DNA from: Gaiellasilicea sp963784895
Lineage (GTDB): Bacteria; Actinomycetota; Thermoleophilia; Gaiellales; Gaiellaceae
Length of the DNA stretch: 64,000 nucleotides
Direction of reading: 5' to 3'
Assembly: GCA_963784895.1 (NCBI GenBank)
Contig: CAWATM010000005.1
Coordinates: 11,161-75,160 of the forward strand
Below the pieces are notes generated by a model. It searched no databases. It was not told the DNA's origin and was given only the letters and a program-made list of their open reading frames with translations. Positions 37,007-45,394 of this stretch are shown piece after piece. Every line of letters begins with the position of its first letter. Positions within the stretch are counted from its first letter, which is position 1. A program made the position numbers and the translations under genes.

Positions 37007-37982
37007 AGACGTACTTGAGTGCGGCCTCGGGCGGCGGATCCGTCCCCGCCTTGGCGAACTCGACCGAGCCCTCGACGATCGCCTCGATCTCGGTGTCGAG
37101 GGACTCGAAGTCCTCGTCGCCGATCCCGAGGCGGGCACGCAGGAGCTCGATCGGATCCTTCGTCTCGCGCAGCTCCTCGATCTCGCTCTTCTCGCGATAG
37201 ACCTGTGGGTCGCCGATGTAATGGCCGACGAGCCGGTAGGTGCGGACGTTCAGGAAGACGGGGCCGCGGCCGGAGACTGCGTGCTCGCGGGCCTCGCGGG
37301 TCGCCGCGTAGACGGCCTCGACGTCCTGGCCGTCGACGTCGACCGAGCGCATCCCGAAGGCGACGGCCCGCTGGGAGAAATCCTCGATCGGTGCGTGCTG
37401 GCTCATCGGCGTCGACTCGGCCCACGCGTTCATCTCGAGCACGAACAGGGCCGGGACGTTCCAGAGCTGGGCGAGGTTGAGCGACTCGTGGAACGTGCCG
37501 GTGTTGGTGGCGCCGTCGCCGAAGAACGCAACCGCGACGCGCGGCTGCTTGCGGAACTGGAACGCGAGCGCGGCGCCTGTGATCGCCGGCAGGCCGCCGC
37601 CGACGACGGCGTTCGCGCCGAGGTTGCCCTTGGCGAGGTCGTACAGGTGCATCGAGCCGCCGTAGCCGCCCGAGCAGCCCTCCTGCTTGCCGTAGAGCTC
37701 CGCCATCACCGCGTTGACGTGCGTGCCCTTGGCGATCGTGTGCCCGTGCGCGCGGTGCGTCGATGCAATCACGTCGTCCGGCTCGAGCGCCGCCATCACG
37801 CCCGCGGCGACGGCCTCCTGGCCGATCGCGACGTGCAGGAAGCCGGGCAGCTCGCCCGCGCGGAAGCGCTCCTCCACCTTCTCCTCGAAGCGCCGGATCA
37901 GCAGCATCTCGCGGAAGAGCTCGTGCAGACGCTCGTCCGAGAGTGCGCTCGTTTCGGTGGTCATGTCCTCGACCTTGGCCAT
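36999..37982 (-). CDS. pdhA: 2-oxoacid dehydrogenase E1 alpha subunit
   Basis: A 327-residue thiamine-diphosphate-binding subunit. The TPP/metal motif is FFGDGATNTGTFHESLNLA (about 165-183), preceded by GFLHVAIGQEAVAAGV and YGGSMHLYDLAKGN. Sequence style resembles AcoA (acetoin) and actinobacterial pyruvate dehydrogenase alpha chains; substrate not settled. ATG at 37982 lies eight bases from CATAAT on the minus strand, so it is probably leaderless and shares its promoter region with the divergent gene at 38008. Confidence 0.92.
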   Translation of the reverse strand: MAKVEDMTTETSALSDERLHELFREMLLIRRFEEKVEERFRAGELPGFLHVAIGQEAVAAGVMAALEPDDVIASTHRAHGHTIAKGTHVNAVMAELYGKQEGCSGGYGGSMHLYDLAKGNLGANAVVGGGLPAITGAALAFQFRKQPRVAVAFFGDGATNTGTFHESLNLAQLWNVPALFVLEMNAWAESTPMSQHAPIEDFSQRAVAFGMRSVDVDGQDVEAVYAATREAREHAVSGRGPVFLNVRTYRLVGHYIGDPQVYREKSEIEELRETKDPIELLRARLGIGDEDFESLDTEIEAIVEGSVEFAKAGTDPPPEAALKYVYA

Positions 37983-37990
37983 CGGGCCTC

Positions 37991-37998
37991 ATTATGCT
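37991..37998. promoter_or_regulatory. Interleaved divergent -10 boxes (pdhA / 38008 gene)
   Basis: ATTATGCT contains TATGCT on the plus strand (nine bases before ATG 38008) and CATAAT on the minus strand (eight bases before ATG 37982). Only 25 bp separate the two start codons. Confidence 0.65.
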
Positions 37999-38007
37999 GA
38001 CCCCCGC

Positions 38008-38649
38008 ATGGGACTCGTCGAGCAGTGGCGTCGGATCAGGTCGGAGCTCGAGCCCGAGTGGGGCGAGGTGGCCCTGAACGTGGCCGTGCCGCAGGCTGAG
38101 CAGCGCGCCCAGGCGGCCTCGCTGCTCGGGCCGGCCGGCCCCGGACGGCGCGGCGACGATCTGCGTCTCTCGGTGCACCGCGCCGGCGGTGGAATCGGCC
38201 CCGACCAGGCCGACAAGCTCTTCCGCAAGCTCGACGAGGCGAGGATCCGCGGCACGGTCACGCTCGTGACGGTCGACGAGCGCGTCGAGCGCGTGGAAGC
38301 TCCGCGCGAGGCGCTCGCCGAGTTGTGGGACCGGGCTCTCGCCGGCGCGCCTGCGGACTGGAGCGACCTGCTCTGCGAGCTGCAGCTGACCTCGACCGAC
38401 CATCTCGCCCGCGGGGCGCTCCTGACCGCTCCGATCAACCCGACCCGCGTCCCGGACCGCACCGCCTTCCGCTTCCGGGTCGCGCGGAGCTTCGGCTACG
38501 GCGCCTCGCCGCAGATGACGCGCCGCTGTCTCGAGCGGCTCGACGTGGAGGGCATCCCGGGGGCGCTGACGCTCCTGCACGTGCTCTCGGACACCCACAA
38601 CGTCGCAACCCAGGGCCCCGTCTGGCGCGTTGCCGGAAAGGCCGTCTAG
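38008..38649 (+). CDS. Conserved hypothetical protein
   Basis: A 213-residue soluble protein, not recognised. It opens MGLVEQWRRIRSELEPEWGE and contains LRLSVHRAGGGIGPDQADKL, VTVDERVERVEAPREALAEL, PINPTRVPDRTAFRFRVARS and YGASPQMTRRCLERLDVEGI. No signal peptide, helix or catalytic signature. The ATG is leaderless; longer frames starting near 37714 lie over pdhA and are rejected. First gene of a rightward unit of small envelope-related genes running to 40597. Confidence 0.75.
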   Translation: MGLVEQWRRIRSELEPEWGEVALNVAVPQAEQRAQAASLLGPAGPGRRGDDLRLSVHRAGGGIGPDQADKLFRKLDEARIRGTVTLVTVDERVERVEAPREALAELWDRALAGAPADWSDLLCELQLTSTDHLARGALLTAPINPTRVPDRTAFRFRVARSFGYGASPQMTRRCLERLDVEGIPGALTLLHVLSDTHNVATQGPVWRVAGKAV

Positions 38650-38651
38650 CG

Positions 38652-38849
38652 ATGCCTGATCCTGTCTCCTGGCTGCTGATCGAGCCGGGCTGGACCGTCT
38701 ACGACGCTGCCGGCGACAAGGTCGGCAAGGTGAGAGAGGTGCTCGCGGACGAGCAGTCCGACATCTTCCACGGCCTGATCGTCGCCGACGACGAGATCCT
38801 CGCGGAGCGGGTCGCCGAGATCAGGGAAGGTGAGATCCATCTCACCTGA
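38652..38849 (+). CDS. Small PRC-barrel-like protein
   Basis: A 65-residue protein: WLLIEPGWTVYDAAGDKVGK, then VREVLADEQSDIFHGLIVAD. The pattern of a beta strand, 'D..G..vGkV' turn and a second strand resembles PRC-barrel/DUF2171 domains, which often sit beside stress or envelope genes. It starts two bases after the previous stop. The 3' end contains a perfect 9-bp dyad (38828-38847). Confidence 0.7.
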   Translation: MPDPVSWLLIEPGWTVYDAAGDKVGKVREVLADEQSDIFHGLIVADDEILAERVAEIREGEIHLT

Positions 38850-38880
38850 AGGTTTGCCGGGGTCCGAACCCGGCAACCTT
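38849..38880 (+). terminator. Hairpin between small envelope genes
   Basis: AAGGTTTGCCGGG and CCCGGCAACCTT pair with one bulged T around loop GTCCGAA; a second perfect dyad AGGTGAGAT-CC-ATCTCACCT lies directly upstream (38828-38847). No T-run, so partial termination or mRNA protection is more likely. Confidence 0.5.
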
Positions 38881-38886
38881 CCGTCT

Positions 38887-39066
38887 ATGTCGCAATCCGG
38901 ATCGACGACGGCGCGCCGGCCGGCTGCGCCGAACGGCCCTCAGCACGCCGCCACTGCAAAGAGGGCCGGCCCCAACCCCTTCGTCGTCGCCGGCGTCGCG
39001 TTCGCCGTCGGCAGCCTGCTCGCGAAGTTGATCGACTGGAGGAGCCATGCCCACCCCCGCCGCTGA
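38887..39066 (+). CDS. Small single-helix membrane protein
   Basis: 59 residues: a polar, basic N-terminus (MSQSGSTTARRPAAPNGPQH) and one helix (about 29-48, NPFVVAGVAFAVGSLLAKLI) ending in WRSHAHPRR. Resembles short tail-anchored proteins found with Holin-X genes. It overlaps the next gene by 20 bases. Confidence 0.65.
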   Translation: MSQSGSTTARRPAAPNGPQHAATAKRAGPNPFVVAGVAFAVGSLLAKLIDWRSHAHPRR

Positions 39067-39454
39067 GACCGGGCATCCGAGCGTCGGCGCCGCGGCCAAG
39101 CAGGTCGCCGAGCACGCCAGCACGCTCGCGAAGCTCGAGCTCGAGCTCGCCGGGCTGGAGCTGAAGCAGAAGGCCGGCTTGTTCGGGGCCGGCGTCGGGC
39201 TCGGCGTCGGCGCGGCCGTCGTCGCGCTCTACGGGCTCGGCTTCCTCTTCGCGACCGCGGCCGTCGCGCTCGCGATCGTGCTCGATGCCTGGCTGGCGCT
39301 CCTGATCGTGACCCTGAGCCTCTTCGCCGTTGCGGCGCTGCTCGGGCTGCTTGCCAAGAGCCGGATCAAGCGGGCGACGCCGCCCGTCCCCGAACAGGCC
39401 ATCCGCGAGGCGAAGCTGACGAGCGAAGCGCTGAAGTCGAATGGCCACCACTAG
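39047..39454 (+). CDS. Holin-X / phage-holin superfamily III-like membrane protein
   Basis: 135 residues with an amphipathic N-terminal helix (LAKLELELAGLELKQKAGLF) and two membrane helices (about 45-75 and 78-105). This arrangement matches the 'putative actinobacterial Holin-X' family (PF07332), common in chromosomes and not evidence of a prophage. Role unknown. Adjacent to DUF3618 and YihY-type genes, a frequent trio in actinobacteria. Confidence 0.82.
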   Translation: MPTPAAETGHPSVGAAAKQVAEHASTLAKLELELAGLELKQKAGLFGAGVGLGVGAAVVALYGLGFLFATAAVALAIVLDAWLALLIVTLSLFAVAALLGLLAKSRIKRATPPVPEQAIREAKLTSEALKSNGHH

Positions 39455-39689
39455 CCTGAACGGGCGCACGCCCGACACGCTGCGCCGCGAGATCGAGCGC
39501 GAGCGCCGCGAGCTCGCCGAGGCGGTCGAGCAGCTGCGGGACGGGCTGGGCGAGGCGACGAACGTCGCCGCCAAGTTGCGCTCGAACCTGCCGATGGTCG
39601 CTGCCGGCGCGCTCGGAGCCGGCTTCTTCCTCGCCGGCGGAATCGGCGCGAGCATGCGCTTCCTGGCCCGCAAGGGCCGCGAACGCTGA
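39441..39689 (+). CDS. DUF3618-family protein
   Basis: 82 residues: RTPDTLRREIERERRELAEA is the DUF3618 signature helix, followed by a coiled-coil-like segment and one membrane helix (about 50-70, LPMVAAGALGAGFFLAGGIG) and a basic end. Overlaps the Holin-X gene by 14 bases. Its stop TGA overlaps the proposed CTG start of the next gene. Confidence 0.82.
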   Translation: MATTSLNGRTPDTLRREIERERRELAEAVEQLRDGLGEATNVAAKLRSNLPMVAAGALGAGFFLAGGIGASMRFLARKGRER

Positions 39690-40597
39690 TCGGCCACGCC
39701 CCGAGCAGCCCCTGGCGTCTGTCGCCACGGGAGTGGCTCTCCGTCGTCAAGCGCTCGTTTCAGTCGTTTCTCGCCGACGACGCGATGGGGCTCTCGGCCC
39801 AGGTCGCGTTCAGCTCGCTGCTCGCGTTCTTCCCGGCCATGATCTTCCTGGTCGGTGTCGCCGACCTGTTCGGCGTCTACGGGACGCTGCAGGAGTTCCT
39901 CGCGCCGGTCGCTCCTGAGGAGGTGCTGGACACGATCGAGACGCTGCAGCAGGACACCTCAACGGAAACGTCGGTCGTCGCGTTCCTCGTCGGCGCCTCG
40001 CTCGCTGTCTGGGCCGCCAGCGGCGCGATGGGCGCCGTGATCAAGTCGGTCAACCGTGCCTACGACCGCGTCGAGACGCGGCCGTTCTGGATGACCCGGC
40101 TGATCGCCCTCGTGCTCGTCTGCCTGACCGGCCTCGTCCTGGCTGGGCTGCTGCTCTTGATCGTCTTCGGCGGCCCGCTCGGGACGGCGATCGCCGACGA
40201 GGCGGGCCTCGGCGGGGCATTCGAGCTCGTCTGGGCGATCTTCCGCTGGCCGATCGCCTTCCTCGCGATCATCCTCTTCTTCTCGCTCGTCTACTACCTG
40301 GCGCCGAACGTCGATGCCCGCAGCTGGCAGTGGCTCTCCCCCGGAGCGCTAATCGGCAGCGTCATGTGGCTCGCCCTCTCTGGGCTCTTTTCCCTCTACA
40401 CGAGCCTTTCCGACTCCTATTCGCGGACGTACGGCGCCCTCGCCAGCGGGATCGTCCTGCTGCTCTGGCTCAACTATTCGGCCTTCGCGCTGCTCTTCGG
40501 GGCCGAGCTCAACTCCGAGCTCGACCGGCAGGCGGAGATCCGGGCCGCCGGCGGCGACAAGGCCGGTCTGGTGAAGCCGAGCCGCCGGCCTAGGTGA
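39686..40597 (+). CDS. YihY/UPF0761-family membrane protein, probable CTG start
   Basis: A 303-residue protein with six membrane helices; motifs GLSAQVAFSSLLAFFPAMIF, VIKSVNRAYDRVETRPFW and LLWLNYSAFALLFGAELNSE are typical of YihY/BrkB proteins (often mislabelled ribonuclease BN). The only conventional start, ATG 39785, would remove the conserved N-terminus. In-frame coding continues upstream through SSPWRLSPREWLSVVKRSFQ to CTG at 39686, which overlaps the previous stop as CTGA, the overlap form used throughout this window. Its end overlaps the convergent cupredoxin gene by 8 bp. Confidence 0.85.
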   Translation: MIGHAPSSPWRLSPREWLSVVKRSFQSFLADDAMGLSAQVAFSSLLAFFPAMIFLVGVADLFGVYGTLQEFLAPVAPEEVLDTIETLQQDTSTETSVVAFLVGASLAVWAASGAMGAVIKSVNRAYDRVETRPFWMTRLIALVLVCLTGLVLAGLLLLIVFGGPLGTAIADEAGLGGAFELVWAIFRWPIAFLAIILFFSLVYYLAPNVDARSWQWLSPGALIGSVMWLALSGLFSLYTSLSDSYSRTYGALASGIVLLLWLNYSAFALLFGAELNSELDRQAEIRAAGGDKAGLVKPSRRPR

Positions 40598-41276
40598 CCC
40601 GGACCGAGCCCTTGACCGTCTTGGGCGCCGTGTCCGAGTAGAAGCGGAGCGTCCCCTTCGCGAGCTTCAGCTTCCACGTCGTCGTGCCGGTGCCGGCGAC
40701 GGTCGACTTGCGGTTGACGCCCTTGCCGACGAGATGGAAGTTGTGCAGTTTCGAGCGGTCGCGGACGACAACCGAGTAGGTGCCCGCCTTGACGCCGTTC
40801 CGGAGCACCCCTCCGCTCGCGCTCCGGAGCGAGATCGTGCTCTTGGGCCCGACGGTGCCGAGCAGCTTCGGCGTCTTCGGGGCCGGTGCGGGCGGCGTCG
40901 GCTCGGGCGCTGGGTTCCCGACTGTGAACCGGCGCACCATCTGGGTCGAGTGCGGGTCGCACCACACCGTGTAGCGACCCTCGCGGAGCGTCACCGTCCA
41001 CGTGACGGTCGTGGTCGTCTCCACCTGCGTGAACTGATCGACCCCCGGTCCGAAGAGACGGAAGTTGTGCTCGTCGGAGAGGTCGCGCACCGTGATCTCG
41101 TACGTGCCCGGGTCGAGCTGCGTCACGATCCGTCCGTCCGTGTGCGCCAGCGTGATCGAGAACCCGGGGCCGACCGTGCCCTCGAGCTTGACGGCCTGAG
41201 CCGGCGCCGTCGCCGCGCCGGCGACGAGCGCAAGCGCCGCGGCGGCGGTGAGAGCGAGGAGACCCCGAACGCGCAT
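40590..41276 (-). CDS. Secreted protein with two cupredoxin-like domains
   Basis: 228 residues with a signal peptide (about 1-28, MRVRGLLALTAAAALALVAG). Domain 1 (about 30-120) has candidate type 1 copper ligands: His in SDEHNFRLFGPG and Cys-His-Met in YTVWCDPHSTQMVRRF. A Pro/Ala linker (PAPEPTPPAPAPKTPK) leads to domain 2 (about 137-228), which keeps the first His (KLHNFHLVGKG) but has LRFYSDTAPKTVKGSV instead of the Cys loop, so it should not bind copper. Leaderless start after TAGTCT. A similar single-domain protein is encoded at 58807. Confidence 0.8.
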   Translation of the reverse strand: MRVRGLLALTAAAALALVAGAATAPAQAVKLEGTVGPGFSITLAHTDGRIVTQLDPGTYEITVRDLSDEHNFRLFGPGVDQFTQVETTTTVTWTVTLREGRYTVWCDPHSTQMVRRFTVGNPAPEPTPPAPAPKTPKLLGTVGPKSTISLRSASGGVLRNGVKAGTYSVVVRDRSKLHNFHLVGKGVNRKSTVAGTGTTTWKLKLAKGTLRFYSDTAPKTVKGSVRVT

Positions 41277-41282
41277 CGTCCG

Positions 41283-41288
41283 AGACTA
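41283..41288 (-). promoter_or_regulatory. -10 box of two-domain cupredoxin gene (leaderless)
   Basis: TAGTCT on the minus strand, six bases from the ATG at 41276. Confidence 0.55.
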
Positions 41289-41372
41289 CGCCGGGGAGAC
41301 GGAATCGGATTGCGAAACGCGACAGGGCGGCCGCTCGGCCGCCCCGTCATTCGCGCTCGTTTTCGCGGTGCT

Positions 41373-42992
41373 CTAGTGCTGTGCCGCGCCAGGAAGCGCC
41401 GAGCCGGTTGCAGGCAGCCCGTGGCCGAGCAATGCCGCGATCCAGAGCGGGATGCCGGTGAACGGCAGCTCGTGCGTGACGGTTCCGTGTACAGGGGTCG
41501 TCCCGGGGCCGTGACCGTGAGCCGGTACGGCGACGCAGTTGCCGTGGGCATCACGCACGAGACCTGCAGGCACCGTCGTTTGGACGCCCGCGACGTTCAG
41601 GCAAAGGTCGATGATGACCACCGAGACCGCCGGCGTCACGCAGTTGCCATGCGCGTCCTTGACCATCCCGGCCGGCACCGTCGCCTGATCACCGGCGATG
41701 TTCGGACACACATCAACATGCACAGGCGGAACCGCGACACAGTTCCCATGCGCGTCCTTGACCATCCCGGCCGGCACCGTCGCCTGATCACCGGCGATGT
41801 TCGGACACACATCAACATGCACAGGCGGAACCGCGACACAGTTCCCATGCGCGTCCTTGACCATCCCGGCCGGCACCGTCGCCTGATCACCGGCGATGTT
41901 CGGACACACATCAACATGCACAGGCGGAACCGCGACACAGTTCCCATGCGCGTCCTTGACCATCCCAGCCGGCACCGTCGCCTGATCACCGGCGATGTTC
42001 GGACACACATCAACATGCACAGGCGGAACCGCGACACAGTTCCCATGCGCGTCCTTGACCATCCCAGCCGGCACCGTCGCCTGATCACCGGCGATGTTCG
42101 GACACACATCAACATGCACAGGCGGAACCGCGACACAGTTCCCATGCGCGTCCTTGACCATCCCAGCCGGCACCGTCGCCTGATCACCGGCGATGTTCGG
42201 ACACACATCAACATGCACAGGCGGAACCGCGACACAGTTCCCATGCGCGTCCTTGACCATCCCAGCCGGCACCGTCGCCTGATCACCGGCGATGTTCGGG
42301 CAGACGTCCGTGGTGGGCGGCGGCGGGGGCATCGTGCCACCGCAGTCAGCCTTGGTAAAGCCGTCCTTCGAACCTGGCCTCGAGGCCGGATCCTTGAGCA
42401 GGATGTCGGAACGGCCGTCCTTCGGCGGGTGGGACCCGGTCGTGGGGCTGTGGGCCTCGGTCCACGCAGTCCAGGGGATGTTGATGACGACGTAGGGATT
42501 CGACGCGGAGCCCGTCCGGTGGCAGATGATCACGTGGTGGTGGGCTTCGTCGGAGCGCCCCTTCGAGCCGGCGCTCGCTGACGCCTTCACGTCGGCTTTC
42601 GCTTTCGCCTTCGCCTTGGTCTTGACCTCCGTCTTCGCCTTGGCGTCGGTCTTCGCCGTCGTCGAGGCCTTGGTGTCGTCGTCTGCCTTCGCCTTGCGCT
42701 CGGTCTTCGCGTCCTTCTTGGCATTTGCGGCGGCGGTCACCTTCACGTCCGCCTTCGCCGAGGCCGACGTCGACGAAGCCGACTCGTCCTCGCCCTTGTT
42801 GCCCTTGTCAGTCTTTGTGGCGCTCGTGTTGGACTTGTGGCTCTTGTCCCCCTTCGAGACGTCCGTCTGGGCGGCTGCGTCGCCGCCGTCCTTCTTCCCG
42901 TCTCCCGCGGATGCGCCACCCGCGCACAGCGCGAGCGCCGCGAGGGCCATTAACAGCACCACGAGGCGAGCTGGTTTTCTCCTTGGCCGCAT
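41373..42992 (-). CDS. Secreted surface protein with 33-residue repeats and LPxTG-like tail
   Basis: 539 residues. Signal peptide about 1-29; a Lys/Ala/Asp-rich low-complexity region (about 35-150, e.g. AKAKTEVKTKAKAKAKAD); a domain starting HHHVIICHRTGSASNPYVVI (about 155-215) also found in other secreted bacterial proteins; a Pro run; seven near-identical 33-residue repeats starting DVCPNIAGDQATVPAGMVKD, each with two Cys; a divergent eighth; and an end containing LPFTGIPLWIAALLG and LPATG. LPFTG plus a hydrophobic run resembles a sortase signal but the usual Arg/Lys tail is missing. AGGAGCAAGAT precedes the ATG. Confidence 0.82.
   Translation of the reverse strand: MRPRRKPARLVVLLMALAALALCAGGASAGDGKKDGGDAAAQTDVSKGDKSHKSNTSATKTDKGNKGEDESASSTSASAKADVKVTAAANAKKDAKTERKAKADDDTKASTTAKTDAKAKTEVKTKAKAKAKADVKASASAGSKGRSDEAHHHVIICHRTGSASNPYVVINIPWTAWTEAHSPTTGSHPPKDGRSDILLKDPASRPGSKDGFTKADCGGTMPPPPPTTDVCPNIAGDQATVPAGMVKDAHGNCVAVPPVHVDVCPNIAGDQATVPAGMVKDAHGNCVAVPPVHVDVCPNIAGDQATVPAGMVKDAHGNCVAVPPVHVDVCPNIAGDQATVPAGMVKDAHGNCVAVPPVHVDVCPNIAGDQATVPAGMVKDAHGNCVAVPPVHVDVCPNIAGDQATVPAGMVKDAHGNCVAVPPVHVDVCPNIAGDQATVPAGMVKDAHGNCVTPAVSVVIIDLCLNVAGVQTTVPAGLVRDAHGNCVAVPAHGHGPGTTPVHGTVTHELPFTGIPLWIAALLGHGLPATGSALPGAAQH
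41616..42308. repeat. Seven 99-bp tandem repeats inside a gene
   Basis: Units begin every 99 bases (for example TTCGG at 41701 and 41800). The copies are almost identical at DNA level; three carry CCCGGCCGGC and four CCCAGCCGGC at the same place, so there are two subgroups. The last copy (toward 41616) is only partly conserved. The repeat keeps the reading frame (33 codons). Confidence 0.95.
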
Positions 42993-43137
42993 ATCTTGCT
43001 CCTGTTCTGAGTTCGATGTCGCTCCGCTAGACGCGCTCGATGTAAGAACGGGAGATGTGCGACAACGGATACGTCTGCAAAGAAGCATTACAAACGTTGC
43101 GCGCGGTACCTGTGCCGCGTACGACGGGGTTGTGGGC

Positions 43138-45394
43138 TCAGGCTCGGAGCTCCGCGCCGAAGCGCTCGGCGAGCGCCGCGACGATCCGCGCGCGGAGGTC
43201 CGCGGCGTCCTCGTCCGAGAGCGTGCGCTCCGGCGACTGGAACGAAGCCGCGAGCGCGATCGACTTCTTCCCCTCGCCCACCTGCTCGCCGCGGTAGACG
43301 TCGAAGACATGGAGCTCGTGCAGCTCAGGGCCCGCCGCCTCGCGTGCGGCGGCGATCAGGTCGCCCGCCGCGACGGACTCGTCGACGCGGAACGCGAGGT
43401 CCTGCTTGACGGCCGGGAAGGTGATCACGTCGGCGTAGAGGATCAGCTCCGGCGCGGCCGCGAACAGCGACTCGAGCTCGAGCTCGAAGAAGCCCCAGCC
43501 ACCAGGGAGCTCGAGCAGCTCCCCGTGCTCGAGCCGCGCCGAGCGCCCCGAGCCGCGCTCGACGACCGTGAGCGGGACGCCGACGGTGCGGTGCACGAGC
43601 TCCGCCGCCCCCTTCGCTCGAAAGAAGCCGCCCTCGGTGATCCCGGCCACGTGCCAGCGCTCCTCTGGCAGCTGCGCGCCCGAGGGTTGGTAGACGCGTG
43701 CGATCTCGAAGAGCGCGATTCCCTCGACGCCGGCGTTGCGGTTCCGCTCCGCCGACTCGAGCAGCCCGAGCTTGAGGTCTCGGCGCAGCGCCGCCATGTT
43801 GACCGTGTAGGGCTCCTCCAGCGGCACGAGCCCCGGCTCTGCCGGCACGAGGCTCCACGTGTAGGCCTCGGAGAAGCCGGCCCCGGCGAGCACGTCCTCG
43901 ACGAGCCTGCGCAGGCGCTGCTCTCTCGAGAGCTGCACGGACGGCGCCGCCCTGGACGGGAGCGTCGACGGGACTTCCTCGATCCGGAAGCGCACGACCT
44001 CTTCCACGAGGTCGACGGGGCGCGCGACGTCGAGCGAGCGCCAGGTCGGCACGGTCACCTCGTCGCCGTCGAGCTGGAAGCCGAGACGGGCGAGCGTCTC
44101 GCGCTGCTCGGTCTCGGGGAACGACATCCCGCTGAGCCGGTCGGCCAGCTCGGGCCGCAGTCGCACGACCGGGCGCGGCGGCAGCGTCCCCTGGACGTCG
44201 GCATCGCCCGTCAGGCGGGCGCCGGTGAGCGAGACGAGCAACTCGCTCGCGTAGATCGCGGCCTGCTCGGCCGCGTACGGGTCGACGCCCTTCTCCCAGC
44301 GCGTGGACGACTCGCTGCGGAGGCGGAGGTGGCGTGAGGTGCGGAGGACGGTCAGGGCGTCGAAGTTCGCCGCCTCGAGCAGGAGGTCGGTCGTCTCGTC
44401 CCGCACCTCGCTGTCCTCCCCGCCCATGATCCCGGCGACAGCGACGGGCCTCCGTGCGTCGGCGATGACGAGGTCGGTGGCCGTAAGACTTCGCTCGTGG
44501 CCGTCGAGCGTGAGGATCTTCTCGCCCTCGTTCGCGCGACGGACGACGATCCGCCCACCCTCGAGCAGCGTGAGATCGAAGACGTGCAGCGGCGAGCCGA
44601 GCGCGAGCATGACGTAGTTGGTCACGTCGACGATGTTCGAGATCGGCCGCATCCCGGCGGCGAGCAGCCGAGCCTTCAGCCAGCTCGGGCTCGGCCCCGC
44701 CGTCGCGCCGCGCAAGATCCGCCCGATGTAGCGCGGGCAGGCGTCGAAGTCCTCGACCGTGATGTCCACCGGCTCGTCGCCGGCCGGATTCCGGATTCTG
44801 GCCCGGTGGCGGCGACAGCTCGCCGCCGGTGACGGCAGCGACTTCCCGCGCGATCCCGTACACGGACGTGAGATCGGGCCGGTTGAAGCCCGTCTCGATC
44901 TCGAGCACGGTCTCGGCGAGCGGGAGGACGTCGGCGAGCGGCGTCCCCGGCTCGAGCCCGTCCGCCAGCACCATGATCCCGCTGTGGTCGGCGCCGAGCT
45001 CGAGCTCGCGCTCGGAGAGGATCATCCCGCGCGAGAGCTCGCCGCGCAGCTTCGCCTCGCCGAGCGGTTCGTCTGCTCCCGGGAGAAGCGCACCGGGCAG
45101 GGCGACCGCCACGGTCGCCCCGGCGCCGAAGTTCCAGGCGCCGCAGACGATCTGGCGCGGCTCACCCTCGCCGACGTCGACGCGGCAGAGCTGGAGCCGG
45201 TCCGCGTTCGGGTGCTTGCCCGCCTCGACGACCCGGCCGACGAGGAAGCGGCCCAGGTTGCCGTCCGAGTCCGCGACGCCGCGGTGCACGATCCGGTCGA
45301 CCTCGCAGCTCGTGAACACGAGCTTCGCCGCCAACTGCTCCACCGGCCAGTCGAAGGACACGTACTCGCGCAGCCAGGAGACCGGGACCTTCAA
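43138..45394 (-). CDS. pheT: Phenylalanyl-tRNA synthetase beta subunit, one frameshift
   Basis: TTG at 45394 overlaps the pheS stop (TTGA) and opens KVPVSWLREYVSFDWPVEQL, then the tRNA-binding domain (VGRVVEAGKHPNADRLQLCR) and GFNRPDLTSVYGIAREVAAV. Near 44782-44787 (in GGCCGG) one extra base breaks the frame; after it the gene resumes as DEPVDITVEDFDACPRYIGR and runs through the B3/4 editing domain, B5, and the C-terminal FDX-ACB domain (VYRGEQVGEGKKSIALAASF) to the TGA at 43138. The span is 3n+1; the repaired product has 751 residues. As pheT is essential, an assembly error is likely. Confidence 0.93.

Noticed and set aside
37714..38007. N-terminal extension of the gene at 38008
   Set aside because: It lies wholly over pdhA, and a leaderless promoter sits right before the ATG at 38008.
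38849..38880. tRNA-like sequence GGTCCGAACCC
   Set aside because: No cloverleaf or acceptor stem can be drawn; it is a simple bulged hairpin.
39047..39454. Prophage holin
   Set aside because: Holin-X genes are standard chromosomal genes in actinobacteria and no lysin or phage structural gene is nearby.
41616..42308. Possible CRISPR array
   Set aside because: The repeats are directly adjacent with no variable spacers, keep a 33-codon frame and lie within a gene.
40734..42581. Plus-strand frame with repeated HPGRHRRLITGDVRTHINMH units
   Set aside because: It is the reverse-strand reading of the 99-bp repeats of the surface protein; the minus-strand product has a signal peptide and known domain.
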